Source: JAMXLO01 sp963799415 (lineage in GTDB: Bacteria; Pseudomonadota; Alphaproteobacteria; Acetobacterales; Acetobacteraceae). From it: a stretch of DNA of 64,000 bases. Below, one piece after another: positions 17,179 through 25,703 of this stretch. The first letter of the stretch is position 1. Each line of letters begins with the position of its first letter. The stretch lies in the NCBI GenBank assembly GCA_963799415.1, contig CAWCXI010000018.1:143561-207560 (forward strand), read 5' to 3'. The position numbers and the translations under genes were made by a program. A model generated the notes under the pieces. It was not told where the DNA came from, ran no database searches, and saw only the letters and a list, made by a program, of their open reading frames with translations.

Positions 17179-18651
17179 TCATAAGGACTTCACAGGTTTT
17201 GGCGCGTCGCGGTTGTGATTGTCAGGCTGGCCCCTACGAGCCAAGGAAATCAGCCTGCTTTCATTTGCCGGCGCGCCTGCAACGGGCAGATAGATCACCA
17301 CCGTCGTTCCTTTGCCCAGCGACAATTCGATCGTCAGTGTCCCGCCTGATTGATGCACCAGCCCATACACCTGGCTAAGCCCAAAGCCGGAACCCTTGCC
17401 CACCTCCTTCGTGGTGAAGAATGGCTCGATTGCACGCATTCGAACGTCTTCCTCCATGCCGACGCCGTCGTCGGCGACGGTGAGCTTCACGTAGCGACCC
17501 GGCGGCAGATCCGGCGTCTTCTGGTCGGGCTCGATTTCAACAATCGCAGTCGTGATCGCGACGCGTCCGCCGTTGGGCATCGCGTCGCGTGCATTCGTCG
17601 TCAAGTTGAGAATGGCCTGCTCGATCTGCTCCGTGTCGACCAGCACGGGTTCGAGCCCCGCATCAAGTCGCATCTCGATGCGCCGTCCCGTCAGCGTGGT
17701 CTCCAGCAGCCTCTGCATCCCATTCAGCACGCCATTCAGGTCGGTGGGTCGCGGCACCAGTGGCTGCCTGCGCCCGAAGGCGAGAAGTTGCCGCGTCAGA
17801 GATGCACCGCGCCGAGTGGCATGCAGGATTGCGGCGAGGTCGCTGGCATGCGCGGATGACGGACCGAGCCGGCGATCCATGCGTTCCGCGATTCCGCTCA
17901 CCACCATGAGAAGGTTGTTGAAGTCGTGCGCGACAGCCGCGGTCAGGCGGCCAATGGCTTCCATCTTCTGTGACTGCTGCAGTTTCTGCTCGACCAGCAA
18001 CCGGCTGGAAATCTCCTGCGTCAGCCGGGCATTGGCCGCATCGAGTTCGTTCGTGCGCTCCGCAAGCCTGATCTGGGCGGAAGAGATGCCTATGAACCAG
18101 CTCTGAAACCTGAAGCTCGCTATGCATAGTGCGAGCCCGAAGATCAGGATCATAATACCGAAAATGACCTGCAGCGTAGCGCCCGCAGCGAGGAAGCGTC
18201 CAGCCAGGGGTATTGTCGCGGGCAGGATGAAGGCGACAACCGTGGGAATGTGAGGGGCATGGACAGTGGCAGCGCCCGCACACATACCGGCGATGACAAG
18301 CGCCAGGAAGAGCTGGGCCACGTCGGTCGGCGGGAAGAAGACGATGGCACCGAGGCCCCACAGGGCGCCCGAAAGCAAGGCTCCCACGATCGACTGGCGT
18401 ACCCAGAAAGAAAAGCGCGCAGGTTCCTGATCGGAGCTTCGGTACCAACAGCAGCCGATCATCCGCACGGCGGCCACTGTATATACCCCGCCGAGCCAGC
18501 ACAAAAGCCCGAGCGTGGCAGTGAAAGGGCTGAAAACAACCGCGACGAGGGTTGCATTTATGACCACGACGACGAGCGTCAGGGGCAGTTGTGCATAGAC
18601 CGCCCGGATCCGCTCGGCATCAACAGGATCGGTTGATCGAACTATCTCCAC
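17179..18651 (-). CDS. Membrane sensor histidine kinase
   Basis: A 490-residue kinase. Residues about 25-200 form six or seven hydrophobic helices with almost no periplasmic loop, so the sensor is probably membrane-embedded. A coiled coil (about 205-245) leads to HisKA with AAVAHDFNNLLMVVSGIAER (phosphoacceptor His in AHDFNNLL) and an HATPase domain with NARDAMPNGG, DDGVGMEEDV and GKGSGFGLSQVYG. No receiver domain is fused and no response regulator with DNA-binding output is near. It follows the hybrid kinase by 54 bp on the same strand; the pair may form one signalling unit. Confidence 0.92.
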   Translation of the reverse strand: MEIVRSTDPVDAERIRAVYAQLPLTLVVVVINATLVAVVFSPFTATLGLLCWLGGVYTVAAVRMIGCCWYRSSDQEPARFSFWVRQSIVGALLSGALWGLGAIVFFPPTDVAQLFLALVIAGMCAGAATVHAPHIPTVVAFILPATIPLAGRFLAAGATLQVIFGIMILIFGLALCIASFRFQSWFIGISSAQIRLAERTNELDAANARLTQEISSRLLVEQKLQQSQKMEAIGRLTAAVAHDFNNLLMVVSGIAERMDRRLGPSSAHASDLAAILHATRRGASLTRQLLAFGRRQPLVPRPTDLNGVLNGMQRLLETTLTGRRIEMRLDAGLEPVLVDTEQIEQAILNLTTNARDAMPNGGRVAITTAIVEIEPDQKTPDLPPGRYVKLTVADDGVGMEEDVRMRAIEPFFTTKEVGKGSGFGLSQVYGLVHQSGGTLTIELSLGKGTTVVIYLPVAGAPANESRLISLARRGQPDNHNRDAPKPVKSL

Positions 18652-18705
18652 GGCGAGAATTGCCTGGAGTGCCGCTGATCTCGCGAGATGTCCGTCATTG
18701 CCGCT

Positions 18706-21123
18706 CTAGAGCTCGAGCTCCGAAACCGACAAATCGTGCAATCGGCTCTCATCAATCTCAGAAAGCAGCTTTTCCAATTCGGCGAACGTATAAGGTTTGT
18801 TGAGCACGGCGTGAAATTCGCTCGGCAACAACCGTGCAGCCTCGGTCAGATCCGCGTAGCCTGTGGCAAGCACGATTGGGCAGGAAATGCCCCGGTCGCG
18901 CAGCAAGCGGGCGAGCGCCACGCCGTTCATTCCAGGCATGACGTAGTCGAGAATCACCAGATCCGGCGCCTCGCCCGCCTCGTCCAGGCGATCCAGAGCC
19001 TGCTGACCACCGGCTGCCTCGCTCACACAATAATTGAGTTGCCGCAGCATGTCGGTGGTGACCTCCAGGACCACGGGATCATCATCCACCACCAGTACCT
19101 TCTGCTGCCGGGGTTTCGGCCTGATCGCGGACGATCCCGGCGACCGGACAGGAGCAACTGAGCGCGGCAGCCACAGGCCAACCGTAGTACCTGTCCAGGT
19201 TGCGAGTCGGATTCGCATCGCGCCGCCGGACTCCTCGATCATTGCCTTCACCTGACTGAGGCCGAGACCTGATCCCAAGGCGCCCTTGGTCGTGAAGAAG
19301 GGTTCAGCTGCGCGGCTCGTTAGGTCACTGTCCATGCCGACGCCGGTGTCTGTCACTGTTATCCGAACATACTCACCTGCCGGAAGACCGTCGCTTGGCT
19401 GCACCAAGGTTTCGTTCGACGTCGAAAGCGTCAGCACGCCGCCTTCCGGCATCGCATCCCGTGCATTGAGTGCCAAATTCAACAGAGCTGCTTCCAGTTG
19501 ACCTGGTTCAGCGCTTGCCGGCCGCAAATCTCGGGCGAGCTCGGTAACCACCTTGATGCGGCTTCCCAAGGTCGCGGTGCCGAACATGGCCACCAGGTCC
19601 GTGATGAGCTCATTGGCATCAGCGGACCGTGTGGACAGGGGGCGGCGGCGGGAAAAGGCAAGCAGCCGCCTGGTCAGTTGGGCACCACGCAGAACCGCCC
19701 CGGAAGCCCGCTGCACCCAGACGCGTTGCTTTGTCTGCTCCTCCGGCAGGGAATGGCCAAGCAGGTCCAGACTGCCCTGGACCGTCGCGAGAAGGTTGTT
19801 GAAATCGTGCGCTATACCGCCGGCGAGCTGCCCCACCGCCTGCAGCTTCTGTGCCTGCAGCAGCGCGGCTGCGGTTTTCTCACGTTCCGCGATTGCCACC
19901 TGCAGCCGGTTATTGGTCAAGAGCAGGTCCTGAGTGCGTTCGGCCACGCGGGCCTCGAGCAGGTCGGAGTGCTCCTGAAGTTGCTGCTGCCGTTTCTGCA
20001 GCGCCGCGGCCATCTCGTTCCAGGCCGCGGATATCTGGCCGAATTCGGAACTCTCATCGTAGTCGGGTGCGCGAACAGATAGGCTCCCTTCGCGCCAACG
20101 CCGGGCGACCGCGACAAGCGCACTGGTCGGGCGACTAATAAATCTGTTGGCAGCCAGCCAAGTGAGAGCAAATACGACGATGGTCACAAGCGCCAGCAGA
20201 ATTGCGCCGCGCAACATTGCACGGTTGACGTCGGCCATTAGGTCCGGTTCGTACAGCCCGACCGCAATGACCAGGTTCTGAGTGGCTGCGCTTGGAGGAA
20301 CATAACCGAACAGACGCTCGGTCCCGTCAACGCTCTTGATCCTGGTGAGGCCGGGGTGCGGAGCACGCACCATGGGCATGGCCACAGGCGGCAATTGATG
20401 CCCAACGAACTTGTCGTGTGCAGGATTGCGGCCAAGTACCACGCCGTCGGCATCCGCGACAGAAAGAACAGCTCCGACCAGAAACGCCGAGTCGGGCTGC
20501 TTGAGTTGGCTGAAGTGCTCGCGCAGCCAATCAAGGTCGAGAGCGCCGACAAGCCATCCGCCGCCACTGGCCTCGGTCGCGCCCAGGGGGAGATAGTAAG
20601 GCAGAAAACCCCCGGGATGATCGGCCGAGCGACCAAAACGGCCGGGGGTGAACGTCGTGACTGACAGGGCACTGTGAAGCCAGGCGGTATCGGGTGGCGT
20701 TGCAGCCACATCAGGGTCCGAAGCGCACAGGATCTGTCCGCGCGCATCCAGCAAGACAATGAATGCTAGGCTTGGCGCATTGCGACGGATACTGGTCAAT
20801 CGCAGAGCGCACTGGTTCCCGACCGTGCGGACCTGGTGGAATTCTGCGGCGGTTGCCAGCAGGAGACGCACTCCCTCGCCAATGCTGGCCGTGTCGGCGG
20901 CGAGCAGTTGCACCTGGTGCATCGCCAGGTCGTTGACCTCCGCCCTGCGTTCGGCCCACTCGACCCAACTCACGGCAACCTGCAGACCTATTGTCGCGAC
21001 AAGGCAAACACCAATGATCAACAACAGGCGGGTCGAAATCTGAATACAGGAGACCCGCCTGAGCCAGCTCCGAAACCGCTGTCGGCGTTCGATCGGCACT
21101 GGGGGTAAATTCTGCAGCATCAT
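18706..21123 (-). CDS. Hybrid sensor histidine kinase with C-terminal receiver
   Basis: An 805-residue protein. Membrane helix at about 30-52, periplasmic Cache-like sensor at about 55-300 (cysteine-containing NQCALRLTSIR segment), second helix at about 308-328, HAMP, coiled coil, HisKA with GGIAHDFNNLLATVQGSLDL, HATPase (NARDAMPEGG, TDTGVGMDSDL, GSGLGLSQVKAM), and a receiver at about 685-800 with DDDPVVLE and the phospho-acceptor Asp in LVILDYVMPGMNG. Electrophile or nutrient ligand unknown. It precedes the second kinase, which could receive or share phosphotransfer through this receiver. Confidence 0.93.
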   Translation of the reverse strand: MMLQNLPPVPIERRQRFRSWLRRVSCIQISTRLLLIIGVCLVATIGLQVAVSWVEWAERRAEVNDLAMHQVQLLAADTASIGEGVRLLLATAAEFHQVRTVGNQCALRLTSIRRNAPSLAFIVLLDARGQILCASDPDVAATPPDTAWLHSALSVTTFTPGRFGRSADHPGGFLPYYLPLGATEASGGGWLVGALDLDWLREHFSQLKQPDSAFLVGAVLSVADADGVVLGRNPAHDKFVGHQLPPVAMPMVRAPHPGLTRIKSVDGTERLFGYVPPSAATQNLVIAVGLYEPDLMADVNRAMLRGAILLALVTIVVFALTWLAANRFISRPTSALVAVARRWREGSLSVRAPDYDESSEFGQISAAWNEMAAALQKRQQQLQEHSDLLEARVAERTQDLLLTNNRLQVAIAEREKTAAALLQAQKLQAVGQLAGGIAHDFNNLLATVQGSLDLLGHSLPEEQTKQRVWVQRASGAVLRGAQLTRRLLAFSRRRPLSTRSADANELITDLVAMFGTATLGSRIKVVTELARDLRPASAEPGQLEAALLNLALNARDAMPEGGVLTLSTSNETLVQPSDGLPAGEYVRITVTDTGVGMDSDLTSRAAEPFFTTKGALGSGLGLSQVKAMIEESGGAMRIRLATWTGTTVGLWLPRSVAPVRSPGSSAIRPKPRQQKVLVVDDDPVVLEVTTDMLRQLNYCVSEAAGGQQALDRLDEAGEAPDLVILDYVMPGMNGVALARLLRDRGISCPIVLATGYADLTEAARLLPSEFHAVLNKPYTFAELEKLLSEIDESRLHDLSVSELEL

Positions 21124-21189
21124 AAGCGGCAGCTCTCGTTGATAGCCCGGGCGTAGCCGCAGCGCGGCGCTTGCGGGTTTGAGCGCCGA

Positions 21190-21209
21190 CCCTCAGCGCC
21201 GGCTGAGGG
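21190..21209. terminator. Perfect hairpin between kinase genes, possible terminator
   Basis: CCCTCAGC, loop GCCG, GCTGAGGG: an 8 bp perfect stem in the 288 bp gap between the APH-AAA kinase gene and the hybrid kinase gene. There is no T-run after it on either strand, so it is a weak terminator call; it could equally be a leader hairpin of the kinase transcript. The rest of the gap (21124-21411) is AT-richer and holds no gene. Confidence 0.3.
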
Positions 21210-21411
21210 CTGGGAGTGACCTCACGAACCCGGGAGGATTAGGCGAATTTAACCTATTTCAACCAGCTATCGCTTGCGCTTATCACGCTCTCGTGATTCA
21301 CAAAGCGATCAACTGTTGCGAATTGATATGTTGTTCGATCCAAATGGAGGTTTCGGCGTCAATTGTGCCTCGATCCATATCTGCATAAAGATTATGATGA
21401 TTCCGGCCCTC

Positions 21412-22905
21412 TTATGAAGCAATTCGGGTGCGAATCTGGTCGCGGGCCTGCGACAGCACCACGCCGGGCGAGACCGCATCGATCGCGCTCCAGTCGGCGG
21501 CGTAAGGATGCGTCTCGCTTGCCGCTCGCAGCACGGCGACCGTGGCATCTGACGCGTCCCTCTGACGACCGGCGATCCGTGCCTCCAGCTCGGTGAGTGG
21601 CGCTTCGAGCCAGAGGCCGATGAACGCAACGCCCGCCTCCCGGGTGGCAGTTTCGACCAATTTCCGAGGACCCATGTCGATGAAGGTCGCATCGACAATA
21701 ACCGCATGGCCGCCCGCTGCCGCCTCGCGGGCAAGCACGGCGAGTTCAGTAAATACCGCCTCGCTGGCCGCGTCGCCGTAGGCCGATTGCGGGAGCCGCT
21801 CCTCGGGCGCCGATGCATGCAGGCGCTTGCGGATCTCGTCGCTGCGCAGCACCAGCGCGCCCGGCGCATTGCCGAGTTCCGGTGCCAGAGCGCGTGCCAG
21901 AGTGGACTTGCCGGTGCCGGGCAACCCGCCGATCGCCACAACGACCGGCGGCGTCGGCTGGAGATAAGCGGCCGCCGCCGCTAGATAGCGCATGGCAACG
22001 CTGGCGTTCTCGCGCCGCGCCTCGACATGGGCGCGGACCATCGCGCGCAGCGATAGGAATGGCGGCAGTCCGATTGTCAGCGCAGCGTCACCAGTGCGAG
22101 CGATGTAGCGGCTCAGCACGCGGTTCGCCGCCGCCCGCGTGACGCGCTGATCGAGATCCATCAGCAGGAACGCAAGGTCGTAGCCCAAGTCTATCGTCGC
22201 CATCGCCTCGTCGAATTCCAGCGCGTCGAACGGAACCGGGCACCCCTGCCAGAGGCATAGATTTCCAAGATGCAGATCGCCATGTGCGCGGCGGACGAAG
22301 CCATCGTGTGCGCGCTGTGCGAGCCACGGCGCAATGCGTTCCAGCGCAACGAGAATGCGTGTCTGCCAGGCGCGCACCGCTTCTTCGGGCAGGCCCGCGT
22401 CGTGCGCGGATTGGGCGTTGCCCTCGGCAACGTGACGCATCGCCGCGACGGCATCTGTTTCAGTCACTGGCGGCAGGCTCCAATGGAACGCCGCGACTGC
22501 GTCGCCGAGCGCATCAAGCAGTTCCGGAGTGAGCCGGTCTGCCGCCGCGACTGCGTCGAGGAAGTCTTCGGCCGGAACCCGCGCCATGCGCAGAACCCAG
22601 TCGATCACCTGGCATTCCCCCGCGAGGCCGAGACCGAGGGTGCCGTCAGTGTGACGCACAACCGGCACGACGTCGCGGTACAGGCCGGGCGCCGCGACGC
22701 GGTTCAATTCCAGTTCGCGCAGAGTGAAGCGCCTGCGCGCCTCCAGCCGAGTGAAGTCGAGGAATGCCAGACGCACCGCCTTCTTCAACTTCCACACCGT
22801 GTCCGCGCCGACGAACACCAGCGATATGTGCGTCTCCAGCGGTTCCGATCCCGCGCGCTTGTGCAGGAACGCCACGACCTCCGCCTGTTCCGGCGGCGCG
22901 GTCAT
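21412..22905 (-). CDS. Fused APH-like kinase / AAA P-loop kinase
   Basis: From ATG 22905 (MTAPPEQAEVVAFLHKRAGS) this is 497 residues. Residues about 30-320 are an aminoglycoside-phosphotransferase-like kinase (RRAHGDLHLGNLCLWQG with the HGDLHLGN catalytic loop, FDALEFDEAMATIDLGYDLA metal site). Residues about 335-497 are a P-loop kinase (VAIGGLPGTGKSTLARALAP; Walker A GLPGTGKST). This two-domain family is widespread but uncharacterised; phosphorylation of a small metabolite is the safest reading. It starts 7 bp after pdxH, so the two are co-transcribed. Upstream in-frame codons to 23211 lie inside pdxH and are rejected. Confidence 0.88.
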   Translation of the reverse strand: MTAPPEQAEVVAFLHKRAGSEPLETHISLVFVGADTVWKLKKAVRLAFLDFTRLEARRRFTLRELELNRVAAPGLYRDVVPVVRHTDGTLGLGLAGECQVIDWVLRMARVPAEDFLDAVAAADRLTPELLDALGDAVAAFHWSLPPVTETDAVAAMRHVAEGNAQSAHDAGLPEEAVRAWQTRILVALERIAPWLAQRAHDGFVRRAHGDLHLGNLCLWQGCPVPFDALEFDEAMATIDLGYDLAFLLMDLDQRVTRAAANRVLSRYIARTGDAALTIGLPPFLSLRAMVRAHVEARRENASVAMRYLAAAAAYLQPTPPVVVAIGGLPGTGKSTLARALAPELGNAPGALVLRSDEIRKRLHASAPEERLPQSAYGDAASEAVFTELAVLAREAAAGGHAVIVDATFIDMGPRKLVETATREAGVAFIGLWLEAPLTELEARIAGRQRDASDATVAVLRAASETHPYAADWSAIDAVSPGVVLSQARDQIRTRIAS

Positions 22906-22912
22906 CCTCGGG

Positions 22913-23512
22913 TCAGGGGTACAGCCTGCCGATGGTCCACCCGCTGTCCGGCGCTCTCGTGTAGACCGTGCGGTCGTGCAGCCGGAACGGCATGTTCTGC
23001 CAGAACTCGAACCGTTGCGGGATGATCCGATAGCCGGACCAGTGTGGCGGGCGCGGGATATCGTCGCCCGGATACCGCGCCTCATTCGTGGCAAGGCGGC
23101 GCTCAAGCTCCGCACGATCCGGCAATACGCGTGACTGGTCCGACGCCCAGGCACCGAGACGCGATATACGCGGTCGCGTGGCGTGGTACGCGTCAGCATC
23201 GGCGTCGGCAACGTGCTCGACGTAGCCTTCGATGCGGACTTGGCGGCCCAGCGGCTTCCAGTGAAACAGCAGGGCGGCGCGCGCGTTCGCGGCGAGTTCC
23301 TCGCCCTTGCGGCTCTCCTTGTTAGTGTAGAATACGAAGCCCCGCGGATCGGCCCCCTTCAGCAACACAATGCGGGCCGCCGGCGTGCCGTCCGGGGTGG
23401 AAGTCGCCAGGGTCATCGCGTTGGCGTCCTCCGGTTCGTGCCCCCAGGCCTCAGCCATCCATTCCTGGAACCTGGCAAAAGGATCGGTGACGAGCTGAGC
23501 GGTATCCGGCAT
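22913..23512 (-). CDS. pdxH: Pyridoxamine 5'-phosphate oxidase
   Basis: Makes pyridoxal 5'-phosphate by FMN-dependent oxidation of pyridoxamine or pyridoxine phosphate. From ATG 23512 (MPDTAQLVTDPFARFQEWMA) it has 199 residues, the family length, with AARIVLLKGADPRGFVFYTN, LLFHWKPLGRQVRIEGYVEH (FMN and substrate contacts), and the C-terminal RFEFWQNMPFRLHDR and WTIGRLYP signature. The longer frame reaching 23935 runs into the fabI promoter region and is rejected. Divergent from fabI; first gene of a pdxH-kinase operon. Confidence 0.95.
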   Translation of the reverse strand: MPDTAQLVTDPFARFQEWMAEAWGHEPEDANAMTLATSTPDGTPAARIVLLKGADPRGFVFYTNKESRKGEELAANARAALLFHWKPLGRQVRIEGYVEHVADADADAYHATRPRISRLGAWASDQSRVLPDRAELERRLATNEARYPGDDIPRPPHWSGYRIIPQRFEFWQNMPFRLHDRTVYTRAPDSGWTIGRLYP

Positions 23513-23641
23513 CGATTGGTCTTTCTCGCGGCCCGAGTGCACTCTGCCGCCGCGGGACCTGCACGCCAAGCGTGGATCGCCGGCTCTTGCCCCGCGATGG
23601 TACGCTGTGCCACCACCGCAGCGACTGCAGAGGATTAACCG

Positions 23642-24472
23642 ATGCCCGACAGCCCCGCCGCGAAAGGCACAGTGATGCAGGGCAAACGCGGCCTGATCAT
23701 GGGAGTGACGAACGAGCGCTCGCTCGGTTGGGGCATCGCCGCGGCGTGTGCCGCGCAGGGAGCGGAGCTGGCATTTACTTATCAGGTCGAGGCGCTCGGG
23801 CGCAGGGTGCGGCCGCTGGCCGCGTCGGTCGGCTCGGATCGGCTGTTTCTGTGCGACGTGGGCGATGAGGCCAGCCTCGCTGCGACGTTCGGAGCGCTGC
23901 GCGAGCAGTGGGATGGCCTGGATTTCCTCGTCCACGCGATCGCCTTCGCAGACAAGACGTATCTGCGCGGGCGCTATCTGGATACGCCGCGAGAGGCGTT
24001 CCTGCAGGCCCTGGACATCTCCTGCTATTCGTTCGTCGGTGTTGCGCAGCGAGCGGTGCCGCTGATGCGGCCGGGCGGGAGCCTGCTGACGCTAACCTAT
24101 GTCGGCGCTGAGCGATGGACGCCGCACTATAACGTGATGGGCGTGGCAAAGGCAGCGTTGGAGGCATCGGTTCGCTATCTGGCGGCGGACCTGGGCGGGC
24201 AAGGGATTCGGGTGAACGCGATCAGCGCCGGGCCGATCCGCACCGTGGCGTCAGCCGGGATTGGCGATTTCCACTACATCTTGCGCTGGAACCAGTTGAA
24301 CGCGCCGATGCAGCGCAACGTGACGATAGAGGACGTCGGCGGTGCCGGTGTATATCTGCTGTCGGACCTGTCATCCGGGGTGACCGGCGAGGTCCACCAC
24401 GTCGATTGCGGCTACCATATAGTGGGCATGAAGAATCCTGCCGCGCCGGACATCGCCATCGTCGATGGGTGA
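23642..24472 (+). CDS. fabI: Enoyl-[acyl-carrier-protein] reductase (NADH)
   Basis: Last step of each round of type II fatty acid elongation. The 276-residue SDR starts MPDSPAAKGTVMQGKRGLIM with AGAGGA upstream, and shows the divergent FabI nucleotide motif (GVTNERSLGWGIAAACAAQG), the catalytic pair in PHYNVMGVAKAALEASVRYL (Tyr-x6-Lys) and AISAGPIRTVASAGI. Triclosan-type inhibitors would target this fold. 118 bp separates it from aroC; that gap holds a GC-rich inverted repeat. Confidence 0.95.
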   Translation: MPDSPAAKGTVMQGKRGLIMGVTNERSLGWGIAAACAAQGAELAFTYQVEALGRRVRPLAASVGSDRLFLCDVGDEASLAATFGALREQWDGLDFLVHAIAFADKTYLRGRYLDTPREAFLQALDISCYSFVGVAQRAVPLMRPGGSLLTLTYVGAERWTPHYNVMGVAKAALEASVRYLAADLGGQGIRVNAISAGPIRTVASAGIGDFHYILRWNQLNAPMQRNVTIEDVGGAGVYLLSDLSSGVTGEVHHVDCGYHIVGMKNPAAPDIAIVDG

Positions 24473-24489
24473 GATGAGAGGAAGGTACC

Positions 24490-24579
24490 CCTCCCCCAGC
24501 CCCCTCCCGCAAGGGGAGGGGGAGTCCTGGCCGCGCACTTTCTTCCCCTCCCCTTGCGGGAGGGGGCTGGGGGGAGGGG
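24490..24579. repeat. GC-rich 37 bp inverted repeat between fabI and aroC
   Basis: Left arm at 24490-24523 (CTCCCCCAGCCCCCTCCCGC then AAGGGGAGGGGGAG) is nearly the reverse complement of the right arm at 24544-24579. The core CCCGCAAGGGGAGGGGG returns, alone, at 27948-27985 and 39433-39450, so this is a dispersed REP-like family. In the fabI-aroC transcript it would form a very stable stem, possibly modulating read-through. Confidence 0.7.
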
Positions 24580-24590
24580 GCCCTTCCGCC

Positions 24591-25694
24591 ATGTCGCATA
24601 ACAGCTTCGGTCATTTGTTCCGCGTGACCACCTGGGGCGAGAGCCACGGGCCGGCGATCGGCTGCATCGTCGACGGCTGCCCGCCGCGCATCACACTCTC
24701 CGAGGCCGACATCCAGCCCTGGCTGGATCGCCGCCGTCCCGGCCAGTCGCGCTTCACCACACAGCGCCAGGAACCGGATGCGGTCCGCATCCTGTCCGGC
24801 GTGTTCGATGGCGTGACCACGGGCACACCGATCGCCATGCAGATCGACAATGTTGATCAGCGTTCGCGCGACTACTCTACGATCGCCGCGCAGTTCCGTC
24901 CGGGTCACGCCGACCTGACGTATGAGCTGAAATACGGCATCCGCGACTATCGTGGCGGGGGCCGGTCCTCGGCGCGGGAGACCGCCATGCGCGTCGCGGC
25001 TGGCGGCGTGGCGCGGAAGGTGCTGGGCGGGGGTGTGCGTATTCGCGGCGCCCTGGTGCAGATCGGCCCACACCGTATCAACCGCGCCCGCTGGAACTGG
25101 AACTCGGTGGATGACAATCCGTTCTTCTGCCCCGACCCGGGCACGGCGGCGCGCTGGGAAACCTATCTGTCCGAAATACGCAAGGCCGGCTCGTCCGCCG
25201 GGGCGGTAATCGAGGTAGTGGCAGACGGTGTTTCCCCCGGCCTTGGCGCGCCGATCTATGGCAAGCTCGATGCCGACATTGCGGCGGCGCTGATGTCGAT
25301 CAATGCAGTGAAGGGCGTGGAGATCGGCGAAGGCTTCGCCGCCGCTGCCCTGTCAGGCGAGGCAAATGCCGATGAGATGCGGATGCTGGACGGCGTGGTG
25401 AACTTCGCCTCCAACCATGCCGGCGGCATCCTTGGTGGGATTTCCACCGGGCAGTCCATCGTGGTTCGCTTCGCGGTGAAGCCGACCAGCTCCATCCTGA
25501 CACCACGCCAGACGGTGGATCGCACCGGCCAGGACATCGAGATCAGCACGAAAGGCCGCCATGATCCGTGTGTCGGCATCCGCGCGGTGCCCGTAGGCGA
25601 GGCGATGCTGGCCTGTGTGCTGGCCGACCACCTGCTGCGCCACCGGGCGCAAAATCCGGACGCTCCCACCACAGCCCGGTTGCCACACAACTAA
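24591..25694 (+). CDS. aroC: Chorismate synthase
   Basis: Converts 5-enolpyruvylshikimate 3-phosphate to chorismate with reduced FMN. From ATG 24591 (MSHNSFGHLFRVTTWGESHG) it has 367 residues with the three family signatures: GESHGPAIGCIVDG, GGGRSSARETAMRVAAGGVA and RHDPCVGIRAVPV. In-frame codons upstream to 24465 are inside the repeat and rejected. Follows fabI; 9 bp later comes the hypothetical gene at 25704, so all may be co-transcribed. Confidence 0.96.
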   Translation: MSHNSFGHLFRVTTWGESHGPAIGCIVDGCPPRITLSEADIQPWLDRRRPGQSRFTTQRQEPDAVRILSGVFDGVTTGTPIAMQIDNVDQRSRDYSTIAAQFRPGHADLTYELKYGIRDYRGGGRSSARETAMRVAAGGVARKVLGGGVRIRGALVQIGPHRINRARWNWNSVDDNPFFCPDPGTAARWETYLSEIRKAGSSAGAVIEVVADGVSPGLGAPIYGKLDADIAAALMSINAVKGVEIGEGFAAAALSGEANADEMRMLDGVVNFASNHAGGILGGISTGQSIVVRFAVKPTSSILTPRQTVDRTGQDIEISTKGRHDPCVGIRAVPVGEAMLACVLADHLLRHRAQNPDAPTTARLPHN

Positions 25695-25703
25695 GCGGCG
25701 GGA

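Noticed and set aside
22906..23211. N-terminal extension of the APH/AAA kinase to 23211
   Set aside because: Would overlap pdxH on the same strand in another frame and has no family similarity; start 22905 fits.
23513..23935. N-terminal extension of pdxH to 23935
   Set aside because: Covers the fabI start and lacks similarity; ATG 23512 gives the normal length.
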